In this document: positions 1-11,396 of the stretch, piece after piece
Layout: each line of letters begins with the position of its first letter
Position numbering within the stretch: position 1 is the first letter of the stretch
Source: Zoroaster sp. YZ-2022
Lineage: Eukaryota; Echinodermata; Asteroidea; Forcipulatida; Zoroasteridae
Assembly (NCBI GenBank): GCA_029582265.1
Contig: CM055820.1
Span: forward strand, 16,264,485 to 16,328,484
Length of the DNA stretch: 64,000 nt
Reading direction: 5' to 3'
Program-made: the position numbers and the translations under genes
Notes under the pieces: model-generated
Told to the model about the DNA's origin: nothing
Seen by the model: the letters and a program-made list of their open reading frames with translations, nothing else
Databases searched by the model: none

Positions 1-1882
1 AAAAGGTCTTTGTCGGTGAAGTCTCCGGGAGGAGCGGGAGCACCAAACTTCTGGGTAAGTAGCATCGCAGGTGTCAAAATGAATGGCGATTCAGGATCAG
101 TGGATACTGGAATCAGAGGTCTGGCATTGATGATGGCTGTAACTTCGGCCAAGAAGGTGCACAGGACTTCATGCGAGAGGTGAGATGATTTGTTCTGCAG
201 CAGTATGGAGTCAAGGATTCTCCGTGCTACTCCAATCATGCGCTCCCAAGCACCTCCCATGTGTGAAGCATGAGGTGGGTTAAACTCCCATGTGCAACCT
301 TGCTCGCTCAGGTAGCGGTGGATGCCTGTCCTCTGCTGCTGTTCCTTTCGAGTTTCAACTCATTACAGGCCCCAACAAAATTCGTTCCACAATCTGATCT
401 TAGCTGTTTTGCTGGTCCACGGATAGCGAAGAACCTTCTGAGTGCGTTGATGCAACTTGACGTATCCATGGACTCTAGGACTTCGATGTGCACGGCTCTT
501 GTGCTCATGCAAGTGAACAGCATTGCCCAGCGCTTGCTTTCAGCATGACCTCCTCTAGTGCGGCGTGCGATGACTGTCCAATGCCCAAAGACATCTAAAC
601 CCACATATGTGAATGGTGGTGATGTGTTGAGTCTCTCGGGTGGTAAATCTGCCATCTTCTGTTCTTCCATTTTCCCACGAAGCTTCTTGCATATGACACA
701 CTTATGTAGGATAGAGTTGATGAGCCTCTTACCACCAACAATCCATAGGCCTGATGCTCTGATGGCCCCTTCAGTAAAGTGGCGGCCTTGGTGTTTCACC
801 TGCTCATGGTAGTGTCGTGCTAGCAGTGTAGAAACGTGATGGTGTCCTGGTAGGATAATGGGATTCTTCTCATCATTGTCCAGCTGTGCATGCTTGAGAC
901 GACCTCCCACTCTGATGAATCCATCTTCCACAATAGGACTCGGCTTCGCGAGTGAACTGGTGTTCGGAACATCTCTCTTCTGGTTGAGGGCAGTGAACTC
1001 CTCTGAGTAAACCTTTCTTTGGACTGACTTGATGATGACACCTTTCGCTTGAGCCAACTCATCAGGAGTATGGGATTTGTCGCATTTATGCCAACCACTG
1101 CATTCAGTCGACTGGCTTGCTGAGTCCATCTTGTGAGAGCGAGCAACATGGATGAGGAGAGTAACTCCTCTCAGAAGTGAGTTCCATGTCGAGAAGCATT
1201 CAAAGCGTTCCGGTGTAAGCTCTTTTGCTTTGGTCTGGGTGGCGAAACTTGTCACCTGGGGACGGATGTCTACGTCTAGTTCTGGATCAACTAGGTTGAA
1301 GGGAGCTTGTTTCTCCGTAGAAGCTTGGTCCAGTTTATAAAGAAAGGGCGGTCCTGTGAACCATGACGTACTTGTAAGCTGGGATGCTGGAACTCCCCTT
1401 GAAGCGTGATCAGCAGGGTTGTGCTCTGTTGGCACATAGTGCCACTGATCCGGTCGTGTCGACTGTCGGATGCGCTGGACTCTGTTGTGCACATACACAT
1501 AAAAACGTTTGGTTTCGTTGTATATGTACCCGAGGACAACTTTACTGTCACAGTAGAAATTCACAGCTTCCGGTTTGAGGTCAATTTCATCTAGGATGAG
1601 CTCTGCCATCTCTACCGCTAATACCGCACCACATAGTTCCAGGCGTGGAATAGTAGGTTCAGACTGAGGAGCAAGCTTAGCTTTTCCCAGGATGAAGCCC
1701 ACCGTAGTTTGTCCATTCTCATCGATGGTTCGGAGATAAGCCACTGCAGCAATGGCTTTGGCGGACGCATCTGAGAACACACACAACTCGGTATACTGAA
1801 CTTTGATGAGGATTTTGAAGCATAGGTGCGCGGGATATGAAGCTGCTCCAACACCTGAAGGGAATCCCTCCATGCTTCCCAT
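1..1882 (-). pseudogene. BEL/Pao RNase H and integrase, left-truncated by the window
   Basis: The 524-codon frame 1882-308 begins with an RNase H-like domain (FSDASAKAIAA, then YCDSKVVLGY, then HNPADHASRG), the Peptidase_A17-associated region of Pao elements. A zinc-binding motif follows (H...H...CVICKK), then the integrase core with its first Asp in GLDVFG and second in RSDCGTNF. A one-base frameshift near 345-360 moves the rest into another frame, where the third catalytic region (MGGAWERMIG) is readable at about 230-270 and continues to base 1. The C-terminal part and 3' LTR lie outside the window. Confidence 0.87.
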
Positions 1883-2822
1883 TCTTTCAGCTTTTCCTCA
1901 GGGAGTGGTGTATCCCAGCTGCCAGTGTCGGTAGTGAGTTGCCGCAGTATAGCTCTGCCTTGTACAGTAACTGGAGCTACAAGGCCTAGAGGGTCGAAAA
2001 GACTGTTTACTGTTGATAGGACTCCACGCGTGTGAAAGGTTTGTCTCCAGCTGATACCCTGAGCGTGAATGTGTCCGTTGCTATTTCCCAGCATAGCCCT
2101 AGACTGCGTTGCACAGCTCCAGTTTCAGCTCCGAGTCCTAAGTCTTTCATACCCTTGGCATGGTCTTCTGGGGAAAGGCATCCATCACAGCAGCGCTGTT
2201 CAAGCGATCTTGTGCAGCCGTGGGTTGGATTCCGCTAGTGATGCTTGGGTTCTCTGCAGCAAGTCGATGGCCTCTGTGTGCGTGGGCAGAGACTTAAGTC
2301 CATCATCGGACGTAGAAATGTCTCTCCACGAACTCTCGTGTGTCTGCACCATGATCGCGTTCACCTTCTTGGGCAGCTCGTCTGAGACCATATATGGCGA
2401 CAGCAGGAGATGGGCTATTACCAAAGACGTGGACTCTCATCCGGTAGTCGACGATGTCTTTCGTCATGTCATTGTCTCTGTACCACAGGAATCTCAAGTA
2501 GTCTCTGTGGTCCTCTCTTACTAAGAAACAGTAAAACATCTGTTGTATGTCTGCAATTATTGCTACAGGTTCCTTCCTGAAGCGTATCAGAACTCCCAGG
2601 AGGCTGTTGTTTAGGTCTGGGCCAGTGAGCAGCACGTTGTTGAGGGACATGCCATTCTGTTGTGCACTGGAATCAAAAATCAAATACCACTCTGATTTGG
2701 CCTGGCTTTTGAGGGTGGTAGACTCCGAAGGTCGGTAAGTACCAACACTCTTCTCCATTCTTCAGTGGAGGTGCTCGCTCTGCGTGGTTGTTGTCAAAAA
2801 TCTTCTTCATGAAGACAACGAA
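1883..2822 (-). pseudogene. BEL/Pao reverse transcriptase, frameshifted
   Basis: Fragments of a reverse transcriptase continue from the gag-protease frame. Recognisable pieces include FDSSAQQNG, ADIQQMF and the palm region ahead of the catalytic box. Near 2680 a 7-base near-tandem duplication (TTTTTGA) shifts the frame. At about 2310 one extra C splits the YVDD catalytic box, so FYV is followed by DDG in another frame. The connection to RNase H (PLGLVAPVT, LPEEKLKEW) lies at 2094-1890 in a third frame. These are seen directly; family assignment rests on domain order and motif style. Confidence 0.85.
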
Positions 2823-5426
2823 TTACACTTTCATCTCAGGTTTCTTGTCTAAACTGCGTCGCAGCGAGCCGAGACGAGTGAGTGCATGTTCTCGGTTGTT
2901 AGGGAGAGGGTGTCTAGGCGTTCTGAATGGGAGAGGAGCCACCCAGCTGTTTGTGTCATCTTTGCAGACTTCCTCATCCATAATCTTTAGAAAGATTGTG
3001 TCTTCAATGGAGAGAGCAGTCTTGTTGTCATCGTGAGTCCTCCGGAACACCCCCTGTCCAAGTTCATCAACGGCTGTTTTCATGACAGGGTTTCCGTTGC
3101 CGTAGCTCACCCTATCCTTTAGGTGAATGTGACTCGGGCATGGAGTGAGGAGGGAGGGGCGTCCACTCTCTAGCAGGTGGGTTTTGAAGCTGCTTATGTT
3201 TGGCTTGTGTACATCTCCCAGGCAAACTTCACCGATAAGGACCCAGCCTAAGTCGAGTCGCTGAGCAAAGGGGGCATTGTGCTGTCCATTGATCTGCTGT
3301 CTCACTTTATGTACTCTGAGGATGTCTCTTCCCAGCAACAGCAAAATTTGGGCACTCGGATCCAGCTGTGGGATGTGGGCTGCTACAGACTTCAGGTGGG
3401 GGTGGTGAAGTGCTGCCTCAGGCGTTGGTATTTCAGTTCTGTTATTGAGGATTTCGTTGCACTCAATAAGCGAAGGGAGGACTAGGCTTACTCCCCCATT
3501 CACTGCTTCGATCTGAAATCCATCCGCTTTCCTCCCTGTCATTTCTGTGACTCCAGCGCAGGTTTTGAGTGAGTAGGGTGCCGGGCTTCCTGGAATACTG
3601 AACAGATTGAAGAATTCCGACCTTGCCAGTGATCGGTTGCTCTGGTCGTCGAGTATGGCGTACATCTTGACTGCACTTTCGGGCTGATTTTGTGGGTACA
3701 CCTTCACCAGGCATATTTTGGAGCATGATCTTGCCGTTAGGCCTTTGCCACATACCTCAGTGCATTGGGAGCTGACTGCAGGAGGAGTGTTAGGGTCGAT
3801 GACTTCCTCCCCGCCATGCTGTGGTGCAGGGGTGGAGATCTTCAATGTCCAGGGGGCAGGACCTGGGTGCATAGCAGTACTGTGGCGGTCGCTGTCGCAC
3901 TCGTTGCATTTGACTGCTATCTTGCAGTCTTTTGCGAGATGAGATGACGATGAGCAGCACTTGAAGCATATTCCATTCTCTCTGAGATAGGCCTTACGCT
4001 CGTCTATGGTTTTAGCTCTAAAGCCTCTGCATTTCCTGAGCGGATGTGGTTTACGATGGATGGGGCAGCTTTTACCAGGTCCATCTTCCTTCTGTGCTGA
4101 AGTGTCTGCATTTGAGTCCGATACCGTGAAGACGTCTGTCTTGTGTACGGTTATTGGAGTTCTCGTGTTTATGTTTCTCATTGTAGTTTTCTCACTTCTC
4201 ATTGGACCACCACTGCTGCTGGAGAAGGCGAAACTGGGGTCGTTCCTGATTTTGGCTTCATAGCAGATGAATTCCGAGAAGAAGGAGAATGGGGGAAAGC
4301 ACATATCGTGATCGTTTTTGTACCGTGATCCCTTTGTAATCCATCTCTCCTGTAGGCCATGTGGTAATTTCTCTACTATAGGATTGACACCACGGGCGGT
4401 GTCCAAGTAGGCAAGACCGGGAAAGTATCCATCTTCTTTTGCAGATTGAACTTCCATCAATAGATCTCCAAGTTCCCTTAGCTTGACGAAGTCTCTGCTG
4501 GAGATTCTAGGGAAATTGTCTAATTTCTTAAAGAGGGAACTTTCGATAACTTCCGCTGAGGCATAGCACTCTTTCAGTCTTTCCCAAACCTTCTTTAGTG
4601 CTGCGCTTGGGTCGTTGATGTGCACCGCACGGATTCTTTTCACGTGTTGTGAAGATTCCTTGCCAAGCCACTTCATTAGCAGATCCAATTCCTCACTCGC
4701 TGTGAGGCCTAGGTCTTTTGTAGCATTGGTGAATGATGATTGCCAAACCCTAAAGCTCTCAGGCCGGTCATCATAGTGTGTGAGCCCTGTGTTCACTAGC
4801 TCGCGCCGTGCTAAGTACTTTGCAAAGTCATTTACAACAGGAGCTTGAATATGGTTTCCTGAGGTTGTGTTTTGTGGTTTGGCATCTGAACAGTGTTCGC
4901 TACTCAGTGTCTTTGGGGTTCCGTCATTGGGTGAAGTCAGATGTGAGACTAGGGTACGGCTAGGGTGTGGTGACGTAATATATATCATGTTGTCGTACGC
5001 TGGTTCCAAGTTTGGCATGGATGAGTGACTGGTGTGTAGCTCAGCTTGTCGCTGCACATATTCACTGGTACGTTCGGCAATGTCCTTTTGTGTTAGTGGT
5101 GTGCTGATTTTGTTGCAGGGTACGCCTGTCTCGAATTCTTCAGCTGCCTCTAAAGCCTCGGCCTGAGCTAAAGCTGCTGCTGCCTCTCTCTGAAAATTCA
5201 ATGCTACTAACTCAGCATCCAATTTGGCTCTTTCCAGTCTCATTTTAGCGTCTCTTTCAGCACTTTCCATTTTTATCTTTGCCTCTTTCTCAGCAAATGA
5301 TGCTCGGACACGTGCTGCTTCTGCCCTTGCTCGGGCCCTAGTGGCTTCACTTGTGGTGGAAGATGATGAACGTGTGGTCTTTGAACTGGTCTGAGACGCT
5401 CGGTCATCATGTTTTGTGTCTTCCAT
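2823..5426 (-). pseudogene. BEL/Pao gag-protease region (867-codon open frame)
   Basis: This open frame would encode the structural and protease part of the polyprotein. Residues about 28-98 are a charged Ala/Glu/Arg-rich predicted coiled coil. Residues about 200-385 look like the gag domain typical of Pao elements (DUF1759-like). A CCHC knuckle (CFKC...H...C) and a second Cys/His cluster (CNEC...H...H) follow near residue 500. The protease region carries ILDDQSNRS near residue 590, matching the D-D-Q-S style active site of DUF1758-type proteases. The frame ends at a TAA at about 2823, just where the reverse transcriptase should begin, so the stop looks like a nonsense mutation. The start is the first ATG, 46 bases inside the candidate LTR edge. 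Confidence 0.85.
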
Positions 5427-5471
5427 GATGTAGATTTACAGCTGAGTTGTGCCTTGATCCACTGCCGAAGT

Positions 5472-6123
5472 TGTAATAACGCCGACTGGTTATCTGCCTT
5501 TTTACTGTACTGTCCTCCTTAAGGTGTATCTAACCAAAATTAGACAGCCAGCCAAACTCCATTCAATAACGACATGGGAGTCAGGAAATAGCCTCCAAGC
5601 TCCAGTGTTTTATTGTAGCCACACAGGCATGACGTCGGTGATTAAGGAGTAAAACTGTAACAAACAATCAAAAAACTATAATGACTAATAGGCATATGTG
5701 GCAATGACTAGATGCAACAATACACAAGAGATCCGTATCCATTAACCTCAAAGCATACACTAAAAATGGAAATGCTCAGAGGAACTATAACGAAAGGACA
5801 CCCTAACTGCATTAACTTTCAGTACGTACAAGCAAACGATGCCTAGAATACTGCTAGCATTATCATAAAACATAGAAATCTAACTACGAAGGTAAACCCA
5901 ATGCATGTAACTAACGTGGCTGTACCATTAACCTGTTACGATATGTAGGCTTATACATGAACATTGTTTACATGAAAACTGAGACCAAAAATACACCTCT
6001 TATATAGCAAATAACGAGATAAGAAATATAATGAACTTACAGGCAATGCTTACGCAGGCGTTAAATAGGGAAGGCAGTTGGAAGGGTGAGATAAGTGAGG
6101 CACCAAAATGTGGAAACCGGACA
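5472..6123 (-). repeat. Candidate 5' LTR of the BEL/Pao element
   Basis: On the minus strand the stretch begins TGTCCGG and ends ATTACA, giving the TGT...ACA ends common for LTRs. It holds a TATA box (TATATAAG, 5999-6006) and a poly(A) signal (AATAAA, 5609-5614) in the right order. Ten bases past its end is a TGG that could start a primer-binding site. The partner LTR is outside the window, so the edges are inferred and not proven. Confidence 0.45.
5999..6006 (-). promoter_or_regulatory. TATA box of the candidate LTR promoter
   Basis: TATATAAG on the minus strand, about 390 bases upstream of the LTR poly(A) signal and pointing toward gag. It is a good match to an RNA polymerase II TATA box, but function is inferred from position only. 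Confidence 0.4.
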
Positions 6124-6381
6124 TAAAACTTTGTTTGTAAACTGTCTAAAGTGTGAATCAGAAATTATGACAACAGAGGGCGCTATTTAAGAAAAGTGGA
6201 TGAACACATCCAGAATATGAGCCTTATGGGAATAGATCGAATGTCCGTATAAAACTACAACTCCATTCATTCTAAGTATTCTAAAGTTTCAAGCTGAGAC
6301 AATTTCTTGCGAAGATAAGTTATGTGTGGACACTAAACTAACAAATACATGCCTAAATAGGATGGATATAATTATTACATT

Positions 6382-6655
6382 GGATACTCTGTGTTTTCCG
6401 AGTGTCTGTGAAAAAACACACAGGCGACTCGGGCAGGATTCGAACCCACGACCTCCTGCATACTAGCGCAGACGTCTTAACCCATTGGGCAAGCTCGGTG
6501 GTCGAGAGGTTAAGATGTCTGCGCTAGTAAGCAGGAGGTCGTGGGTTCGAATCCCGCCCGAGTCGCCTTTGAATTTGTTTCCACAGACACTCGGAAAGCA
6601 CTGAGTATACAGCGCTTCGTACGTTACGTCGGTGTAAGAGTAAAAATCAAGTCAA
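6382..6655. repeat. Two tRNA-derived SINEs, head to head
   Basis: The left unit (6382-6489, minus) and the right unit (6490-6655, plus) are inverted copies of one SINE. Each has a tRNA-like head with an A-box-like TGGTCGAGAGGTTAAG and a B-box GGTTCGAATCC, ending GAGTCGCC. The body contains CAGACACTCGGAAAGCA and GCACTGAGTATACAG. The same family recurs at 41959-42185. They are pseudo-tRNA heads and not tRNA genes: the acceptor stems pair poorly and each is joined to the SINE body. Confidence 0.75.
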
Positions 6656-7191
6656 TTTATATCAAATTTAATTTAAGTAGGTGTCAATGTACACTGCAAT
6701 ATCCCACGCCACTTGGATTCCCCGACTACAGCATCAATCAGCAGCCAGTCCAAACTTTTACACCTGCTACGCTGTAGTTGGCACAGGCCCAACTGTGTTG
6801 TAGCGTTAGTGTCGGCCCACTTGCAACCAGCATAATTATATGTAGCATACAGGATGCTTTAGCGAAATCATTAGCATCATAATTAGGTATTGTAGATTTT
6901 CTTAATTACTCGACCGAATAATTATCTTTTCATATTGACCTTTGGTCTGTAGCGGATCCAGAAAATATCCAAACAGGCTTGCCCCAGAGAAAAAGTAGTA
7001 ATAAGATTAACGTGAGATGGAGGTAATTAGCTATACCACTATCCACTCTTGCTCTAGATTCAAATGTTCTCCATCAGGCCCGCCCGTACAGCCAGGAGGC
7101 ACTATGTAGAGGGCAAAAATGTTGACCTTTGTAAGAGGGAGGAGGAGGAGGTCCCCATCGGGGGTACGGCCTTGAAAACTGGATCCACCAC
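6656..7191. other. Non-coding; possible hAT remnant 6951-7191
   Basis: No gene seen. The right half is bounded by inverted GCGGATCCAG (about 6953) and CTGGATCCACCAC (7179-7191), which resembles the ends of a common hAT MITE type, but no clear 8-base target duplication is visible. Confidence 0.35.
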
Positions 7192-7709
7192 TTAAAGAGG
7201 CACTCTAAGGTCAAATTCTGTTTTGTGATGCACTCATTTTCCAATAGATAGAGTCCTTATTAAAGTGTGAAAAAAATCACAAGTCTCTAACTTCACTTTA
7301 AAGTGGTGTAACATATCATTTTATTTTATACCCTTTCAGAGCGATATTTGAAACATGACGTCACTATTTTCTTATGGTAAATGAGTCTGTAACATTCCAT
7401 ACAGGAATTTTTTGTTTGTCAAAAAGTCAATTTCAACGCCGATTTGATCAAATATTGTGGAGATTCAGGAATGAACAGCAAATTCACCGTACAAAAATGT
7501 AGAGATCCATTTATTTGAAATGTGACGTCACTGTTGTCTTTGGATGTTAACAAATTTCACACAGGAAGGTTATCAAATAAAATGACATTTTACATCACTT
7601 TAACGTGAGGTTAGAGACTAATTCATTTTGTAATTTTTTCACACTTTAATAAGGACTCTAGTTATTGGAAAATCACAAAACTAAATTTGACCTTAGAACC
7701 CCTCTTTAA
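7192..7709. mobile_element. Kolobok-like MITE with TTAA target duplication
   Basis: The element (7196-7705) starts AGAGGCACTCTAAGGTCAAA and ends with the near reverse complement (TTTGACCTTAGAACCCCTCT). The inverted repeats extend inward for about 130 bases. Both ends are flanked by TTAA (7192-7195, 7706-7709). TTAA duplication with purine-rich ends fits Kolobok; piggyBac is the alternative. No transposase frame is present. Confidence 0.65.
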
Positions 7710-8203
7710 TATACACCCATCACAACTTCTAAGTTCCCCCTAATATTTTTTAGAATATCTCAAGTATTGCATGAATTTTAAAAATTCAAAAAGCAAATGA
7801 CAGAATGACATGTTCTACACAGCTCGTAATGAAATGGTTGAAATTCAATCATGCATGCACAATTGACAGTGATTTGAATGAAAATTCAGCTGAAAAAAAA
7901 GTTGCAGTACAAAGCATTGCTTCAATGGCATGTGACAGTTAGTTTTCTGTAAGAACTCAGTTATGGAGAATAATGGAGGACCAATTCCATATTAAACTCT
8001 TGCTCTACCCTTCTAAAACAATGGACATGCATGTTGCATGTTGCTCTTTGAATATTCTTTTCTTATTATGAAACAGCCATCAATACCATTGTTATTGATG
8101 CATGAGACTGGAAACAATGACAACCCGCGCTTCTTTATCCTCAAGAGAAGGACGCTGCAACGTAATTAAGAATTTTGTTGTAATTGATTTAATTTTACCA
8201 CAG
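7710..8203. other. Intergenic or intronic sequence, nothing recognised
   Basis: AT-rich sequence without supported features. It ends in the splice acceptor of the Ig1 exon (polypyrimidine-rich, ACCACAG at 8197-8203). The signal-peptide exon of the Tie-like gene should lie upstream, but I could not identify it here. Confidence 0.5.
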
Positions 8204-8491
8204 ATGCTGAACAGGTAACAGTCATCAACTCAACCCCCCTGGTATCCAACAGCGATACCCTGTTGTCTTGCCTTGATGCCGCCGAAGCATCACCGCCCTC
8301 CCAGCTCACCGTGGGAAGACTGACAAACGCGGGGGAATTGTCCAGCGAGCCCATTGGAGCGATCAGACAGGAGGGGGACCAGCTTAAGGTGCGATGGGGT
8401 AGCGAAATGGGGGAGAGCCGGCGCGGTGTGTTTTTCTGTTCTGGATCTGAACCGGACGATAAGGTCATTACCTTCAAAATTTACAAAGATG
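8204..8491 (+). CDS. Tie: Tie-like receptor tyrosine kinase, exon encoding Ig domain 1
   Basis: This 288-base exon (96 codons, phase 1 at both ends) encodes the first immunoglobulin-like domain of a Tie-type receptor. In vertebrates Tie receptors bind angiopoietins at the cell surface and signal through a cytoplasmic kinase. The reading begins AEQVTVINSTPLVSNSDT and has the Ig cysteine pair in LLSCLDA and VFFCSGS. The opening N-S-x-P-L-V-S pattern and the position of both cysteines agree with Tie Ig1 as I remember it. The acceptor is ACCACAG and the donor G|GTAAGT at 8492. The following intron is 12.9 kb. An ancient Tie-related paralogue is possible. Confidence 0.85.
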
Positions 8492-8544
8492 GTAAGTCGC
8501 ACTGTTGTTCTGTCGTTACCGTTATGTATTTTCTGTATTGGCTC

Positions 8545-10142
8545 CAGAGTTGTTGACTCGAGTCGGTGACTCGGACTCGAGTCCGACTCGAGTCGCCAAT
8601 TTTTGTGACTTGCGACTTGACTTGACTTGGACAAAAATGACTTGGGACTTGACTTGACTTGGACAAAAATGACTTGTGACTTGACTTGACTTGAGTAAAT
8701 TTGACTTGACGACATTGCAAGTCATCATGTATTTTAGGTTGTTTTATTACATGTATTTTTCTGATCAATCCGGCCACGGCAGCCGAATACTTTTGTGACG
8801 GGAAAAAAATGCCGTCGCGAATTTTATATCTATACGTAATACATAATAATAGTGTATACTGTACACGTATGTGTCTTGTACTGTAAAGTGTACGCTACAT
8901 GTCTAGTCTTCAACACAATCCGTCGTAGTGGAAGAAGTGGGCTATTACTGGTAAAGGCATTGCATTAATATTCAAAATAATTTATACAAACGGCTGGAAC
9001 GAGGTTATAGCGACATTGTTAATTGTATTAAGAATTTGTCAAGTGTTGAACAAATTATCACAAATTTTTCGTAAAACAAAACCGAATAGCTATTTTGACT
9101 CAAATTATGTTTATTATGTGTGTAATCATTAAAGGGTACATGTTTTTTTAAAAAATGTTTTACTCCGTAAAAAGGGAATTTTAAAATATTTTACGAACGT
9201 AATTTTTAAATTCTCCTTACATCACCTATGCAAGCGTTGTCAGAGTTGTTAACACAGAATCAGTAAGGATTTCATGCACAACGTTGTAATACACTGGATC
9301 CGGAGACCGTGATTTTAACAAATGTATTGTTTGTGACAATTAACAGCGACCGAATAACTAAGAAGCAGCAATTACTAGTTTTTGGGGCGTATACAAAATG
9401 TATCTTCTTCCAAATTACCAAATTCCGAGGCCCATATAAGAGTGTAAATTACCATCCGTCGGTTTCCGTCCTGGGAGAAAAATGAATTGTCCCGCGTGTA
9501 ACAGCTTCAACCGTCTGCAAATTTTCGTACAAATATTGAAATGAACCACTCTAAATACATGTTACCTACGCTAGATTGATAATTTTCAGATTAAAAAAAA
9601 TTAAAACCTCAATCGCTTCTTTCTATACTTTCCACACAACCCCCATAATTTCTGGACCGAATTGATGAAAAACTACCTGGTTCCCTGTTTTGTAAATAAC
9701 ATTCAGCTAGACCTGCACGTCGGCATTTTATTTTATTATTTTTTGCTATGAAACGATGTCCAATCGCAGCCACACTTCTTCACATAGGGGTATAAACGTT
9801 TGGCTGATTTGTGAGTCCTCTCTTAGCCACCATACTTTGTATAATGGAAAATTTGGTCCCCGCCTACACATGTAAAACAAAATTAAACAAACAAAAAACT
9901 AAATCGCGTCACCGCACCAATTTTGAAACTGGAGACTTTTTTAGCCTTATTCGGGACGATAAATGACTTGTGACTTGACTTGACTTGAGAAAATTTGACT
10001 TGTGACTTGACTTGACTTGGGAAAATTTGACTTGTGACTTGACTTGACTTGAGAAAATTTGACTTGAGACTTGACTTGACTTGAGAACATTTGACTTGTG
10101 ACTTGACTTGACTTGAGAAAAAATGACTTGGTTACAACACTG
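8545..10142. mobile_element. Non-autonomous hAT transposon with subterminal tandem repeats
   Basis: The 1598-base element begins CAGAGTTGTTG and ends GGTTACAACACTG, an imperfect inverted pair of the hAT CAGNG type. It is flanked by a perfect 8-base duplication ATTGGCTC (8537-8544, 10143-10150). Two arrays of a roughly 30-base unit built from GACTTGACTTG lie just inside each end (about 8600-8710, 9962-10135), in the same orientation. The left end also has overlapping GACTCGAGTC palindromes. The interior has no transposase frame. It sits in the first recognised intron of the Tie-like gene. Confidence 0.85.
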
Positions 10143-10150
10143 ATTGGCTC

Positions 10151-11093
10151 AATAGAGAGTTAGATTGTTAGTGATGTACCTTCATGTGCAAATGACCCAT
10201 GTACACAGGACAATGACAAACTGTTCAATTTTACAGGTGGGAGGAAAATCCCACGGAGAAAGACACTGCAGAAACCCCAACATGATCATGAATACTGACG
10301 TCCTAATATTTTTGAAGGTACATTGAACATGTCGGCAATTTCCGACCGAAACTGCACTGACCGTTTAGAAATTTACTAACAGGCTATTGCCGAAACCAAC
10401 ATTGAAAAAAATACAACCAACTATGTTGGAAGAATTTGCCGCCCTTTTTTGTTGTTGTAAACTTTCTTTTTTGCCGCATTGGTTATTAAACAATCATTGC
10501 TGGAAGTTTATCGATGCCTTGTGATTGAAAATGTATACACATTGTGCCATTGTCGACGATCTAGTTTTTGTGGCCGCCAGGTGCCGACTTTCGGTTAATC
10601 GGTTAACCGACCGTGAAAGATTCAGTTAAACGGATAGCTAACTAACGGTAACTCCCAGCACTTACCATGAAGGGACTGAAAAACCCATCCAGCTTGTCCT
10701 ACCGTAGACTCGCATGTCAGTCTGTCGATCAGGGCATCCAGAATCAGCGACAGCAGTGATGTAGCTAGGGGCCCTGGAGTCACGCGCCTTTACAAAGACG
10801 CTGTGCCCTTAACCCTCCTACAATCAATCAGTGCAATTTTTGAAACAACCCATTCAGGCCATTAGCTGTTGCCAGTGGCCTCCTATGGTTACCCTTCTGT
10901 GCACTGTCACACCACTGAGATTACAGGGTAAAGTGGTCTCCCATCGATACATTGCAGGCCACACAATATGTTCAAACATTTACAGTGGCCTTGGGTGGCA
11001 CACAGTTGATTTTGTAAGATTACTTGGAAAGGACAGCAGGCTTGTACATGTATGTACTGAAGGTTGCTCAAGAACAGAATTTAGTGGATTGTG
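10151..11093. other. Intronic sequence, nothing recognised
   Basis: No supported gene or element. A stretch near 10854-10890 (GGCCATTAGC, GTGGCCTCCTATGG) resembles words of the adjacent 11094-11169 palindrome. Confidence 0.5.
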
Positions 11094-11169
11094 AGGCCAT
11101 TAAAACCCTCCTACACATGGGAGGCCACTCCGGAGTGGCCTCCCATGTGTAGGAGGGTTTTAATGGCCT
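11094..11169. repeat. Perfect 76-bp palindrome
   Basis: Two 38-base arms meet without a spacer at CCACTCC|GGAGTGG (centre between 11131 and 11132), with AGGCCATTAAAACC at the outer end. Every base pairs out to 11094/11169 and the next pair mismatches. Confidence 0.9.
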
Positions 11170-11396
11170 TAAAATAATAAGGGTTCCCCATTAGGGCCCT
11201 CGTGAAATCCATACCCCTTCACTCCACAGTGAATACACTACTGGCAACGCCATTTGAGACCTGGCACTGGCAGCGGAAATATACCCATGCGAACACTTAA
11301 CTGATTGTTTGTACAAAAGGTCAAGATTACAATTTTCAAATTTAATGTCTGTGTAGAAATATGCGTGGAACTTTCACCAGGTGGCAGATCAACAAA

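Larger units (their letters stand above)
1..6128 (-). mobile_element. BEL/Pao-like LTR retrotransposon, partial and inactive
   Basis: Reading on the minus strand, the order is candidate 5' LTR, gag with zinc knuckles, aspartic protease, reverse transcriptase, RNase H, integrase zinc finger, integrase core. This is the order of BEL/Pao elements. The integrase runs off the left edge, so the 3' end and 3' LTR are outside the window. The frame is broken in at least four places (about 345, 2310, 2680 and 2823), so the copy is dead. It lies antisense to, and upstream of, the first recognised Tie-like exon; whether it sits in an intron or 5' of the gene cannot be told. Confidence 0.9.

Noticed and set aside
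3463..4328. Plus-strand frames over the BEL/Pao gag
   Set aside because: They are shadows of the minus-strand gag-protease frame.
6490..6567. Functional tRNA gene
   Set aside because: A- and B-box words are present, but the acceptor stem pairs poorly and the sequence is joined to a SINE body found in several places.
8600..10135. CRISPR-like array of ~30-bp repeats
   Set aside because: The units are contiguous tandem repeats without unique spacers and lie at the ends of a hAT element in animal DNA.
10570..10665. Small hAT element bounded by GGTGCCGAC and CCCAGCAC
   Set aside because: The ends match too weakly and no target duplication is visible.
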